Source: Psilocybe azurescens (lineage: Eukaryota; Basidiomycota; Agaricomycetes; Agaricales; Agrocybaceae). From it: a stretch of 18,539 nt of DNA. A program made the position numbers and the translations under genes. A model generated the notes under the pieces. It did not search any database. It worked only from the letters and a program-made list of their open reading frames with translations, and had not been told where the DNA came from. The DNA lies in the NCBI GenBank assembly GCA_023853785.1, contig JAJIRX010000565.1, positions 1 to 18,539 on the forward strand. The letters are read 5' to 3'. Positions 9,723 through 18,539 of this stretch are shown here, piece by piece; the stretch's first letter is position 1, and each line of letters opens with the position of its first letter.

Positions 9723-10901
9723 TTAAAGCTCGTTCCATTTTCCGAGCAGGTCGCTCAGAATGCGGGTGACGACACCCGCGCCTTCCTGACCATGTCTCGG
9801 TCGTTCAAGTCGACGATGAGGGCCAGGTATTTGGTGTCGAAGCGGTCAGGATGCCACCGGCGTAGCAGCTCCTTGAGCCTGTCTTTTACGACAGGCCGAT
9901 CGCGCACGTTGAGCGGAGCGAATACGTACTCGACGACGGCTTCCATAGTGAGGTCCTCCTTCCGCTTCGGAGTCGACAGGCTCAATACGGGCCAGGGGAA
10001 ATCGGACCACTGGAGGTGCGGGAGCCTCGAGAGCAGGTTCCACCGCTGTTCGTGGAACATAACGAGGTCGATCGCGTCTTGTTGACTCATGGGTTTCCTG
10101 GCTTCCGCAGCCTGGAAGGAGTTGTCAGAGGTCGGGAGGACGTCATGGTCGGAGGCAGATGTGGCGGAGGATGCGGAGCTCATGTTTTCGGCCCAACCTT
10201 GCTGGCTGATCCATCGCTCCTGCTGCTTGCGTTGCATAATGGCCTCGGCACGTCTGTGGAATTCCTCTTGCAGTTTCGCTTGCTTTTCAGCGCGGAGGCG
10301 CGCTTCGTTGTCGGCCGGTGTCTGAGTTTGGGGAATTTGGGTATGCATAGGCGGCAACTGAGAAGTGTAATAATCGTCGTGCCCCCCTGCATTGGTGGCA
10401 CCGTGTATCCGATCAGGTAATATTGTTTCGTCAAATATGTTGGAGGAGGTTCCTTGTTGGAAGTCGGCACCGTTGTATTCCTCAACTACGGCGCGGCTCA
10501 TGGACTGTTGTCGGATTTGGCTGAGGATGGCAATCTGCTCTTCTATGACAGACTGGTCGACTTCCTCAGGGTGCATCCATGGAGCTTGTAGGCTCTCCTG
10601 TCTTTGTCGTTCCTCCTTTTCTATCATGGCGCGTAATTCTTCCCCGGCCATGAATTGTAGATTTTGTAGGTTCTGCCTGTGGTCGAGTTCTATTCGGTAT
10701 CGAGCATCGGCGGTCGCTGGCGTGCATTCGGCAAGCCTTCTTTTGTAAGCTATGTTTGTCTCCTGGACCATGCAATCAAGGTTGTGCATAACCCGTTCCC
10801 GCAGCTGGGTTTTCCATGATAAGTCATGGTCTTCCTCGACGATAAGAGGCATGTTTCCGGTCCAATTCAAGAAATATGTATATAGGTCCTGGAACCGTCA
10901 T
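9723..10901 (-). CDS. HPD-motif, helix-rich protein (J-domain-like C-terminus), about 392 residues
   Basis: This is a nearly single-exon gene. The central frame is open from 10870 to about 9790. It reads MTFQDLYTYF at the N-terminus if one base is removed from CC at 10895-10896. NWTGN and VEEDHDLSWKTQL follow, then a long Glu/Gln/Arg-rich part (RLRAEKQAKLQEEFHRRAEA, about 210-235) likely to form a coiled coil. The C-terminal region carries DFPWPVLSLS and LLRRWHPDRFDTKY. HPD near residue 350 is the tripeptide that J-domains use to stimulate Hsp70; the context also resembles the HPD-containing C-terminus of NFKBIL1-like proteins. A complete classical J-domain is not visible, so a cochaperone role is only a possibility. 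After DRDMV the literal frame stops early with an odd tail. One extra base at CC 9785-9786 gives REGAGVVTRILSDLLGKW and a stop at 9723-9725, a much more natural ending. Alternatively the N-terminal join is a splice acceptor (TTCCAG before GAC) with an unseen upstream exon. Confidence 0.82.
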
Positions 10902-11678
10902 ATCCAGTCAAATTTCGTCGGAAACGTGGCAAAATAGATTACACATACAAAAATGGTCCCGCAGAAAAACGATGTTAATTATTTTGAGCAGGTTTTGGGT
11001 TTTATGATAACTAGAGGCGTAATTGGCCGGCTTCTGATACTAGACTGCCGTACCTTAAAAAAAATTAAATAAAGAGGTGGACAAAACAAGAGAGAGAAGG
11101 AGAAACGACGGCCTATGTGGCCATGAATACTGTTCTGTTTATAGCGCGGGGTCAAGGGTTCTAATTCTTGGGCGCTAGGGTCTTATTATTTGCATTTGCT
11201 TGTTATTAATTGAAACAGATGTCAATGAGCGAATAATGTCAACTCCGTTCAAGCGAGGGAGGAAACTGCCAAAACTTCAAAGATGAAACTTGTGTTCAAC
11301 CCAAACACTCAGCAAGTTAATCTTGACCTTTCCCAAATTCGAATCATCCCAATGTCGGACCCATCACAGACCTTTCATTCATGCGTGCTTCGCTTGCAAT
11401 TTGCGCACTGCCAGTGGGGCTGTAGCTCGGTAGTTTGTCGGTCTAGCGGCGGCGCACCTCATTAGCGGTTAGGAATCTTCTTCAGTTCCAAGCGATACTG
11501 AGAAACCCTCGTAATCGTAAGCGAGTAGGGAGGGCCTCGTAGACGGTGGCAGCTGGACGAGAATCATCCGTGACAAGAAGTCAAAGTCTCTACGTGCTAT
11601 ATATAACCCCAAACGTGATGCGCCCGAGAACTGGCTATGGGGACTATTTAGTGTTGCTCTGTGTAGACTCCGTGCGGG
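10902..11678. other. 5' flank of the HPD-motif gene, no gene recognised
   Basis: A TATAAAC word on the minus strand (11143-11137) could drive the HPD-motif gene. It lies 236 nt before the ATG at 10901, which would leave room for a long leader or an upstream noncoding or short first exon. The open frame 11283-11465 (+) has no motif. A tRNA-like word near 11417 was rejected. Confidence 0.4.
11598..11606 (+). promoter_or_regulatory. TATA-like box TATATATAA with no confirmed gene
   Basis: A strong TATA word 73 nt before an ATG at 11679. That is similar to the spacing at the fungalysin, hydrolase and monooxygenase genes of this window. It may mark a small gene. Confidence 0.35.
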
Positions 11679-11876
11679 ATGCATGGTGCTTCGATTTACC
11701 CTGGCCATAACGCTCAGGTAAGTAAAATTAGCTTCAGCATATTTTCAGCTGCTGGTAGCTGTAGGCTATGTATAGTGCTACCACATTTGTAGCTGATGGG
11801 CACTGGGCATTCTCTGGTAGTGCTTCTGCAAAAGCCCGAGCAGGCGGCGGTACTTAGATTGCTAAACAACCTTTGA
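11679..11876 (+). CDS. Weak candidate: two-exon small peptide of about 40 residues
   Basis: Exon 11679-11717 ends exactly at a consensus GTAAGT donor. A TTGTAG acceptor at 11787-11792 gives a 75-nt intron, and the second exon runs in phase to a TGA at 11874-11876 (LVVLLQKPEQAAVLRLLNNL at the end). A second ATG at 11683, in another frame, would give a hydrophobic, signal-like start (MVLRFTLAITL). The TATA box at 11598 supports transcription. No family is recognised, and chance could produce a structure this short. Confidence 0.17.
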
Positions 11877-13923
11877 ATTGTCGATTGAAGCACCATAACC
11901 GCCGTCCGCCGCGATTGCGATTTATTTTGCAATTGCCACCCGGGCTTCATGTACAATCAACCTGGCCAAAAAAGGAAGGAAGCAGGTCTTGCCCCTTGGA
12001 GAAAATGTGATTCCATGAATCCGTCCTGAAAATTTTGGGCCCATCAGTGCGTGTCGATCTGCCACCTGTGTATCCAGAGACCCCTGAGGCCTATAGGTGT
12101 AGTTTCGCGAATATGTAGTTGTTTATCCTGGATGCTATTTTTACCCTCATGCTAGAAGACCATCATGGTACCGAAGTTCGAACGAACGAACGACAATATC
12201 TGGTTGGACACATACTTTGGCGTGTTCATTATTCCCCTCTGGTTGGTCCCCGGTTTATGCGGACCGTGCTCGACTTACAAATTGTTCAGACTGAGAATCC
12301 CCGAGGCTCGCTCATGTCACATGTGAGGCCTTGAGGTGTTCGAGAACATGTAGGCATGGCTCAGCGTTCGTCCATCGAATTCTGATGGCTTAGCGCCAAT
12401 CCTTTCGCCAATCCTAGTTCTGTGAAGTTTGACAGAAGGATTTACGTATACTAGGCGTCTGTGCTTGCTTGAAGAACGTCAGTCATCTTTTAACCGTCTG
12501 CATGAGGATGATGTTAAAACCTACGGTGTTTACTGATAACAAGACGATAAAAGGACGATCTTTTGCAACCTTATTGACCCCGCAATCTCCGGGGCTTTCT
12601 GCTTGCTTCTGGATTTCTGAAAATTTGCTGGACAACTTGTGCTTTCGGAACTCGGAAGTGTACTGTATAGGCCCTTTACGGAGATGAGGTCGTCGCAGAT
12701 ACTTTCTTTCCAAATATGATTGTCTTTTGTCTTTGCTAGTATGGCTCTTCCAGGGCAGCAGCGATAGGCGTCAATTGACTACGGTCGATATCTACTGAAG
12801 ATAATAAGCATTGTTTGCCATAGAAGGCGCACTGGAAACGCATCTTGACATGTCTATCCATTGTCGGGTTTTTCTTTTACCCAGATTCGGCCTCTGACGA
12901 CATTGGATGTGCCTACATAGCACCCTACGAAATCGACGACTGGCAGGATGTATGCGTATTTCCTTTCTGCTGCAAGGGCAGTAAATTAGGCCTCTGGATA
13001 ATTTGTAAACCCGCATTTGGTCCATGTTTGAAGCTGCGGTGTCGCTCGCTGAGTCGTTCGTCGCTTTCCTCAACGGCCGTTCTTTATTTTTACTCAAAAT
13101 AATGTAGAGATGGCAGGAACGAGGTATAACAAATCATCTACGCACGGCCACAGACCGAAGTGACAAGTCCGTTCTGAGCTCAAATTGGACTGTCATTGGC
13201 TCGGTAGCAAGCCCCACCGTGATATCATGTCTGTTCACCGGCCTGCTGTGTTTCTGTACTAGCTCAACTTTCGCAGATACTGTCATTGCGGTGTTCATAA
13301 TCATCGGAAGGGCGGAAAATCAGTGTTATTTTTGATTATCCTTTAACAGCCCGTGGCAATGGTGGCATGATAAGATATTTTATTACGACAGCCCTTGCCG
13401 TGAAAGTGTGTCGTACCACATGGAGGGAACTGTCCTTAAACTGTTCTGGCGGATGAGCTAATTGATATAGTAGACGTTGCCGCTGGTGAGGAGCTAGAGC
13501 AAGGTTCAGTGCGGCATTATTCGTATGTACATGGTAACTGGTGAAGAAGTAAAGGGGTGGCAAAGGTTAGGTCAACGATCGTCGTCCAAGTGCAATAGAA
13601 GTAAGTAATATAACTATTCCTCCGAATCAACTCCGAGTCGTATACATTATTCACCTCCATTTCCGACACAGGGATGGCGTCTATTTCAGCCTCTTTAAAC
13701 CCTGTTTCTTATGAATGTTTCATGCAATTCACATTCAAGTTGTATCCCCGTATTTTCGTTCACAGAATACAAAGGTCGCCGTTTATGGGTTCGTTGGGAG
13801 AATTAAACAGGGACAAACAAGTGATGCCCGGCCACAACCGAGCCTAGAAACCTTGCCTTAAGTTCACAGACTCCTTCCCGACCACATACGAGCTTCTATC
13901 AGAATCTATATGCATGTAGGTCA
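11877..13923. other. 2 kb without a recognised gene
   Basis: Fragmentary open frames on both strands (12119-12334, 12469-12713, 12792-13102, 13336-13563) show no family motif or consistent splicing. Two stretches look mildly protein-like: about 12202-12330 (+), with a hydrophobic run YFGVFIIPLWLVPG followed by basic residues, and about 12880-12950 (+), with AYIAPYEIDDWQD. They may be remnants of a decayed gene. A short GAAC/GAACGAAC repeat lies near 12176-12190. Confidence 0.4.
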
Positions 13924-14356
13924 AGGCTCCATCTGATTGATAAGGTAGCAGCTATGGCACATACTGAAAATCATTGGCGGCCTTCAGAGTCATTTCTGGA
14001 TCAGAACTCGGGCAGGCTTTCAGCTAAGAACCGATGTGAATTGCTTGGGGATGCCTCATTTTTATCCATAAACACGGCCGTAAGGCTTGCCGTTCTGAGG
14101 GGTGGTTTGGCTGACCAAATTGAAAAGGTTCAACCGGAGATAATGATGTGCATACGATTTCCGCTTAACCTTTTCAGATTTTGGTCTTGTTTGATTGACA
14201 GCCTGCTATTATGTTGGCTTCCAGGGCAAGTGAGGTCAGGGATGCGTTTTTCTGTTTTCATATAAGACAGTGTCCCCGGACGGCCGCGACGGTGTAATTC
14301 CCTAGTTCTGACAGCTCGTTCTCAACACACTGTCCGCGACCTCTCTAGAATTCGCC
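13924..14356 (+). repeat. Promoter copy 1 of the tandem monooxygenase duplication
   Basis: The upstream region of the first monooxygenase resembles that of the second (16957-17320) in collinear blocks: AGGCTCC...CTGATTGATA at 13924; AAGGCTTG at 14081; CCGCTTAACC at 14161; GATTTTGGT-CTTGTTTGATTG at 14177-14198; GGCTTCCAGG; a GGGATGCGTTTTT block; and the TATA box at 14261. The similarity shows that the duplicated unit included about 400 bp of promoter. Confidence 0.7.
14261..14267 (+). promoter_or_regulatory. TATA box of the first monooxygenase
   Basis: CATATAAGACAG, 90 nt before the ATG at 14357. It is matched by CTATATAAGAAC at the same relative place before the second monooxygenase. Confidence 0.65.
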
Positions 14357-16305
14357 ATGCCTTCAAATAATTCGCAGCGGCAAAATAAGGCAACAATATG
14401 CCTGAAGGTGGTCGTTATTGGGGCGGACTCGCAGGTACGCCAGAAATAGGAATTCTTCTCAGCGGTCCTTCTGACATGATCGCATCTTTGTCGAAACCCA
14501 GGGCTGATAGCAGCCTATGCGCTGAGCTGCGCAGGCCACGATGTCACAATAGTCGAGAGAAGAGAAAAGACACCGCAAGTCAGAAATCTCCCATTTCGTT
14601 ATGTATGATGATAAACTTATTCCTTGATATTCAATTCTAGAGTTTCGGTGTGAGTCAGTAAGTCTTTCAACATAAGCAGCAATGTCGTACAAGGTTTACC
14701 CGTCAACCCTAGATCGCCCCCGAACATGACGAGAATCCTCAACAGATGGGGTTTGAAACCGTTGTTGGACCGAGAAGCGGAAAAATGTGCATCATTGGTC
14801 ATGCGAAATGGTGAGTCGTTATTATAGACCGCTCAGCCTGCTTATAGAGCGTTCGATGAAACTCTAGGGCGCAATGGAGACCTGATTGGAGCCATGCATT
14901 TTGACAAGGACTTCCTTCACGACCTCGTTGCTGATTTCCTTTTTCTACGAGTGAGTTTTTTTGTTCGACCTATCAGAGCCATCCTCTTAATTTTCGCAGA
15001 CCGAGAAGCTGGGAGATTTATTCCAACAACTGGCGGATGATGAAGGGGTCAATTCGGTCTCAGCAACCGTCAGCGGCATCCAGACGTCCCAAACAAATGT
15101 TACAGTAACACTCGACAATGGCCAGACGATATCTAGCGACTTCTTGGTCTGTGCCGATGGATATGATAGTTCGTTTAGACGCTTAGTGTCAGGGGTGGAT
15201 GAGCAGGAGGACAGAAGATCAGCAAAGGCGCACCTAGCAATAACGTTTATTTTGCCCATGGATCTTGTTACACAGGACGAAGAACTAAAATCCATCATGA
15301 ATCCAGCACATGTAGGTTGTCACTACTTGTGTTATCTGCATTGCGCTCATGAATATAACCTCAGTGGCTCGTTTGGTTTGGATCAGGATTCATCTTTCAT
15401 ACATCGGCCCCTGTGAGTAATTCGGAGATATCATCGATCGTTAAAGATAGAGAGCTAATCAAATCAGGACGGAGGCAAAAATCTGAGTGGGACTATGCTT
15501 TCAAATTACAATAGAGAGGTACTACCCGAAGAGGAACTATGGGCAAATCGTCCCCTGGAATACTGGGGTATTGATCTGAATGGTTTTGAGCCTCGGTATG
15601 AGAACCAATTTTTTAAATCGAGTCAGTGGTTAATAAGATGTATCTCTCAAGAGCCCAAAAGCTATTGAGTCTCGTTAAGGCCTGTATCGTCACGAGTTTT
15701 TGTCCAGAGATCAAGTTTAGAGGACCTTGTGTGCGATAATTCGAGAATAGTTCTCGTAGGCGATGCAGCACATCCCATACTGGTGAGAAGATTCATCTGA
15801 CAAGCGTACCCGTTATTAATACATTTTCATTTCCTACTATTTTATGAAGCCCGGAAACAATCAGCACATAGGCCTATCTGTCGAGGATGCGGAAGCCCTC
15901 CGTTGCATATTCTCCCGCATTCATGACCGAGATCAGATAGCCGAGTTCCTCTCCGCCTATGAGGACATCCGACAACCTCGTACAACTCACGTGGTGGAGT
16001 ATGATCTCTCCATGAACACTATGCTGATGATGCCCGATGGTCCGGAACAAGATGGACGTAATGCACTACTCAGTCAGAGCATGGCTCACGGCGATTGGGA
16101 TCATATGGACGAGGCCGAATTCAAGGCAGTATGGGGTCAGGAACTAGATGTATACACACACGATGCGACCGACCAAGTCGACGACTGGTGGACGAAATGG
16201 GGGAGCATGATGTCGAAGAAACCGCAACATTCAGATCACGACGCTGCTCCTACTACATCAATCCCAGGTCTTCACCGGGTATCGTTCATTCAACCTCATT
16301 CATGA
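14357..16305 (+). CDS. FAD-dependent aromatic monooxygenase, salicylate-hydroxylase-like (copy 1)
   Basis: This is a group A flavoprotein monooxygenase (FAD_binding_3 type). The family uses NAD(P)H and oxygen to hydroxylate aromatic substrates; the substrate here is unknown. Ten exons: 14357-14434, 14502-14578, 14641-14647, 14694-14810, 14868-14950, 15000-15311, 15365-15412, 15468-15595, 15652-15782, 15850-16305. The product is about 478 residues. The N-terminal FAD fold starts with LKVVVIGA and continues GLIAAYALSCAGHDVTIVE after the first intron. The DG motif is VCADGYDSSFRR (Asp about 174) and the second FAD motif is LVGDAAHP (Gly-Asp about 320-321). PGNNQHIGLSVEDAEAL follows, then a helical C-terminus. 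No signal peptide or membrane anchor is seen. Two single-base discrepancies occur: GG at 14425-14426 is one short and breaks the Gly-rich dinucleotide motif, and GG at 15679-15680 is one too many just before RVFVQRSSLEDL. The third exon is a 7-nt microexon. The C-terminal end could instead be spliced, as a GT lies near 16266. Confidence 0.93.
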
Positions 16306-16956
16306 ATATATAGACGAGTTAACTCACTGCTTTCGCTTTTTTTTGCATATCTATTTACGGACATTCCTTATCTCTTCGCAGAAATGACGGCTCGTTCACG
16401 GTTGCGACTGTCGTAGTTGTCGGGAGTCGCAATAACGCATCGTAGTCCCAGTCGATTTTTGTATTCATTCGTTATATTCGATGATAAGATGGCTATTCCT
16501 CTATCCCTTCTGCTAACTCTCGTTCGTCCAGGTCGCTCCAGATTTGAGGCAAATAATTTCCCTGCTACATATACGTATTACACAAAATAAAACAAACGGA
16601 ACAGCGTAAATTAATAGTCTAAAAATACAAGTTCTTCGACGTCATGGACAGCCGCGGTATGTCAATTGGAAATGAAGATTTCGAACCATCATCCTATGTT
16701 TTTCTTACTTTTCGTCTATTTTTTTCCCGGAATCTGGATGCTACGTCTTCCCTATTTCAGGGCCTTCTCAACGATCAAATTCCCACCTATCTGCTCCTTA
16801 CCCGCAACCCCACCTCTAGTCAGCAGTGGCGGTGTGAGATCCTTTTCTATATTAGCTATGTCACACTGACAGGCTGGAACGAGACCGGCTTTTCTCAGGC
16901 TCTTCTCAGCTTCCTAGCTTCCAGCGTAACTGCCACATGTCTGAGCTGACAATCAG
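16306..16956. other. Spacer between the tandem monooxygenases, proximal part
   Basis: The 3' flank of copy 1, AT-rich to about 16640. An overlapping pair of open frames at 16644-16949 includes a hydrophobic stretch (MFFLLFVYFFPGIW) but no family motif and no supporting splice structure. I call no gene here. Confidence 0.45.
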
Positions 16957-17320
16957 AGGCTCCTGATTGATACGATGTTGTCATAAAGGCGGAATTTAAC
17001 GGACAATGGCTAACGACCCAGTCCAACCATGTCCTCGATAACTACTCGAAAGGCATGCGATATCGATTGAGCCTATTGGGAAGGCTTGAGGTGTTATTGT
17101 GACCTTGCTCGCTGTTGACCGAAGTAACCACGATACAGGTTTCGCTTAAACCTTGCGTCTCGGAGATTTTGGTGCTCGTTTGATTGTCACTCTGATTTGA
17201 TGGCTTCAGGTATTTCAGGAATGCATTTTTAATCTATATAAGAACCATCCGACGACCGCGAAGGCATATCTCCCTGTACTCCGGTTACGTCTTGACACTA
17301 TAACTGAAATCCTGTTCGTC
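16957..17320 (+). repeat. Promoter copy 2 of the tandem monooxygenase duplication
   Basis: Collinear with 13924-14356: AGGCTCC-TGATTGATA at 16957; AAGGCTTG at 17081; TTCGCTTAAACC at 17141; GATTTTGGTGCTCGTTTGATTG at 17165-17186; GGCTTCAGG; GAATGCATTTTT; and the TATA box at 17235. It is shorter than copy 1, with gaps between the blocks. Confidence 0.7.
17235..17242 (+). promoter_or_regulatory. TATA box of the second monooxygenase
   Basis: TATATAAG, 79 nt before the ATG at 17321, positionally equivalent to the TATA box of copy 1. Confidence 0.65.
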
Positions 17321-18539
17321 ATGTCCACTAGCAAACCGGAGCATAAAACGAAGGCTCCGATATCCTTGAAGATTATCGTTGTTGGAGCTGGCATTGGAGG
17401 TAAGGCTTATGCGATGACTCTGCTACTGTCCGCAGCTTATCCGCTGGATCCGAACCTTAGGCCTTTCGGCTGCTTACGCTTTACGATGTGCTGGACATGA
17501 TGTTACTATCGTTGACAAAAGGAAGGGAAACCTCGGGTATGTGGCCTTTCAACTTCGTTATCGCATCCCAACCTCATCGTGGTCAGATAAAGAGCCAGGG
17601 AGTCTCCCCAGTGAGTGCCAAGGGACGGTAAAATCATGATCTACCTTCACTTACAGACCAATCCACAGCTCTCCCCCAACATGACAAAAATCCTCTGCAA
17701 ATGGGGCATGGAAGAACTAATGGAAGGAGAGGCTCAGACATATAATTCGCTGGTTATGCGGAAAGGTAATGCTTGTTCCTTTGCTGGGCTCACGAGGCCA
17801 AGGAACCTGAACCACGGTCGTAGGACAGCTTGGAGACTTGATTGGGATTATGCATTTCGACAAGGGATTTCCTTCACGACCTGTGTGCAAATTACATTGT
17901 TGTCAGAGTGAGTGGCTGTCGTCTGACTGTCTGTACTCTGTCGCCAACTCTCCATAGGTCCAGAAGCTGGTAGACATATTGCAAACACTGATTCGCGAAG
18001 ACGGTGTCAACGTGCTGTATCAGCGACCGTGACCACCATGCACAGTTCCCCGATAATGCCACCATCCACACTTGACGACGGCCGACCTTGTCCGCCGATT
18101 TCCTGGTTTGCGCGGATGGGTACGACAGCACGTTTAGATCGATAGTGACCGGAGTAGAAGACGACGATGACCTAGACACGCCGCCAAAAGCGCATTTGAT
18201 AACAACTTTTATTCTGCCAATGGATGACATTCGTCGGGAGAAAGTGCTACAATACAACACGGATCCAGCACAGGTGCGCCATTCAATCTGTACAGTAGAT
18301 ATGTACCACGTTGACATTGTTCAAAAGTAGCAAATATGGCAAGTGTGGAACGGACCAGGATTTATATTCCATCTCAATGCTCCTGTGAGTTTCTACTCGA
18401 CGACTGGTCACTACGAGCTGAAAGTCTAACACGGTTTAGGAGGGGGATAAATATCTTTCTATAACTATGTCATCAGATTACAATGGTGAAATCCGCCCGG
18501 GAGACGAGGTCTGGAGCAACCGTCCTCTTGAGTACTGGG
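17321..18539 (+). CDS. FAD-dependent aromatic monooxygenase, salicylate-hydroxylase-like (copy 2, 3' end beyond window)
   Basis: Paralog of the gene at 14357, with matching exon structure: 17321-17399, 17461-17536, a probable microexon 17599-17610, 17657-17765, 17824-17907, 17958-18273, 18331-18384 and 18440 to the window edge. The FAD motif is intact here: KIIVVGAGIGG, then LSAAYALRCAGHDVTIVDK. LSPNMTKILCKWG and GDLIGIMHFDK follow, then the DG motif VCADGYDSTFRS, FILPMDD, FIFHLNAP and WSNRPLEYW, where the window ends before the GD motif. Comparison with copy 1 exposes single-base discrepancies: GGG at 17864-17866 (one too many), a T near 18018 (short), G at 18052 (short), CC at 18066-18067 (too many), CC at 18086-18087 (short), and probably one G short at 17599. 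With these the exon lengths come back into phase. Read literally, the gene is broken after MHFDK and again before LSADF, so it is either an error-laden copy or a pseudogene of the pair. Its C-terminal third is not in the window. Confidence 0.88.

Noticed and set aside
9615..10748. Several plus-strand open frames (9615-10085, 10016-10420, 10392-10748)
   Set aside because: They are antisense shadows of the long minus-strand HPD-motif gene, with atypical Cys/Arg/Ser-rich composition and no motifs.
11412..11480. tRNA-like A box (TGTAGCTCGGTAGT)
   Set aside because: It has the look of a D arm, but there is no matching B box or acceptor stem within about 80 nt.
13954..14265. 103-codon plus-strand open frame before monooxygenase 1
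   Set aside because: It covers the duplicated promoter and TATA box. The matching region before copy 2 is not open, so this is chance.
17892..18317. 141-codon minus-strand open frame
   Set aside because: It is antisense to the VCADG-containing exon of monooxygenase 2. A similar antisense frame occurs in copy 1 (14987-15298), so it is a by-product of the shared coding sequence.
1..18539. Transposable element, CRISPR array, phage or viral content
   Set aside because: No reverse transcriptase, transposase or integrase motif, no long terminal repeats and no regularly spaced repeats were seen on either strand.

Overview
The window looks like nuclear DNA of a filamentous basidiomycete, most likely an agaricomycete mushroom. 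The genes are split by many short GT-AG introns of roughly 45-75 nt, and the protein families fit: a secreted M36 fungalysin, an HSL-type alpha/beta hydrolase, salicylate-hydroxylase-like flavin monooxygenases and an HPD-motif protein. There is no bacterial, plasmid or viral signature. I see no CRISPR array, rRNA, convincing tRNA or intact transposon.

Layout. At 572-1399 (+) is a small six-exon gene of unknown function, with a repeat cluster just upstream. At 2987-5455 (-) is a complete 12-exon fungalysin metallopeptidase. A 1.25 kb spacer, with a TATA box for each flanking gene, separates it from a divergently transcribed five-exon HSL-family hydrolase at 6707-7962 (+). At about 8316-9362 (+) is an unrecognised spliced gene, and at 9723-10901 (-) an HPD-motif protein rich in charged helices. 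About 3.4 kb follows with no confident gene, only a weak small-peptide candidate near 11.7 kb. The right end holds two tandem paralogous group A FAD monooxygenases (14357-16305, and 17321 to the window edge). They share intron positions and a recognisably duplicated promoter.

The most important caution concerns reading frame. In every gene except the hydrolase, splice sites and conserved residues are preserved, but the frame is broken or strained by single-base length changes, nearly all in short homopolymers. About 14 can be localised well and a few more are probable. No clear nonsense substitution was found. This looks more like homopolymer error in the underlying assembly than mass pseudogenisation. 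The uneven spread (none in the 999 nt hydrolase, about six in the partial second monooxygenase) leaves real decay possible for some genes. Gene models here were built by comparing reading frames, family motifs and the two paralogs, so they differ from any single-frame translation.

How the genes work together. The fungalysin (secreted protein digestion) and the hydrolase (ester hydrolysis, substrate unknown) are metabolic accessory genes that could share regulation across the spacer. The monooxygenase pair is a local tandem duplication, about 3.0 kb apart, of a family that hydroxylates aromatic compounds. Nothing here shows that all of these genes form one pathway. I found no dramatic unknown system. 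The best leads are the co-duplicated promoter with its 24-25 bp conserved box, the unrecognised gene at 8.3-9.4 kb, the repeat/palindrome cluster at 417-478, and the HSE-like hairpin at 2368-2396.
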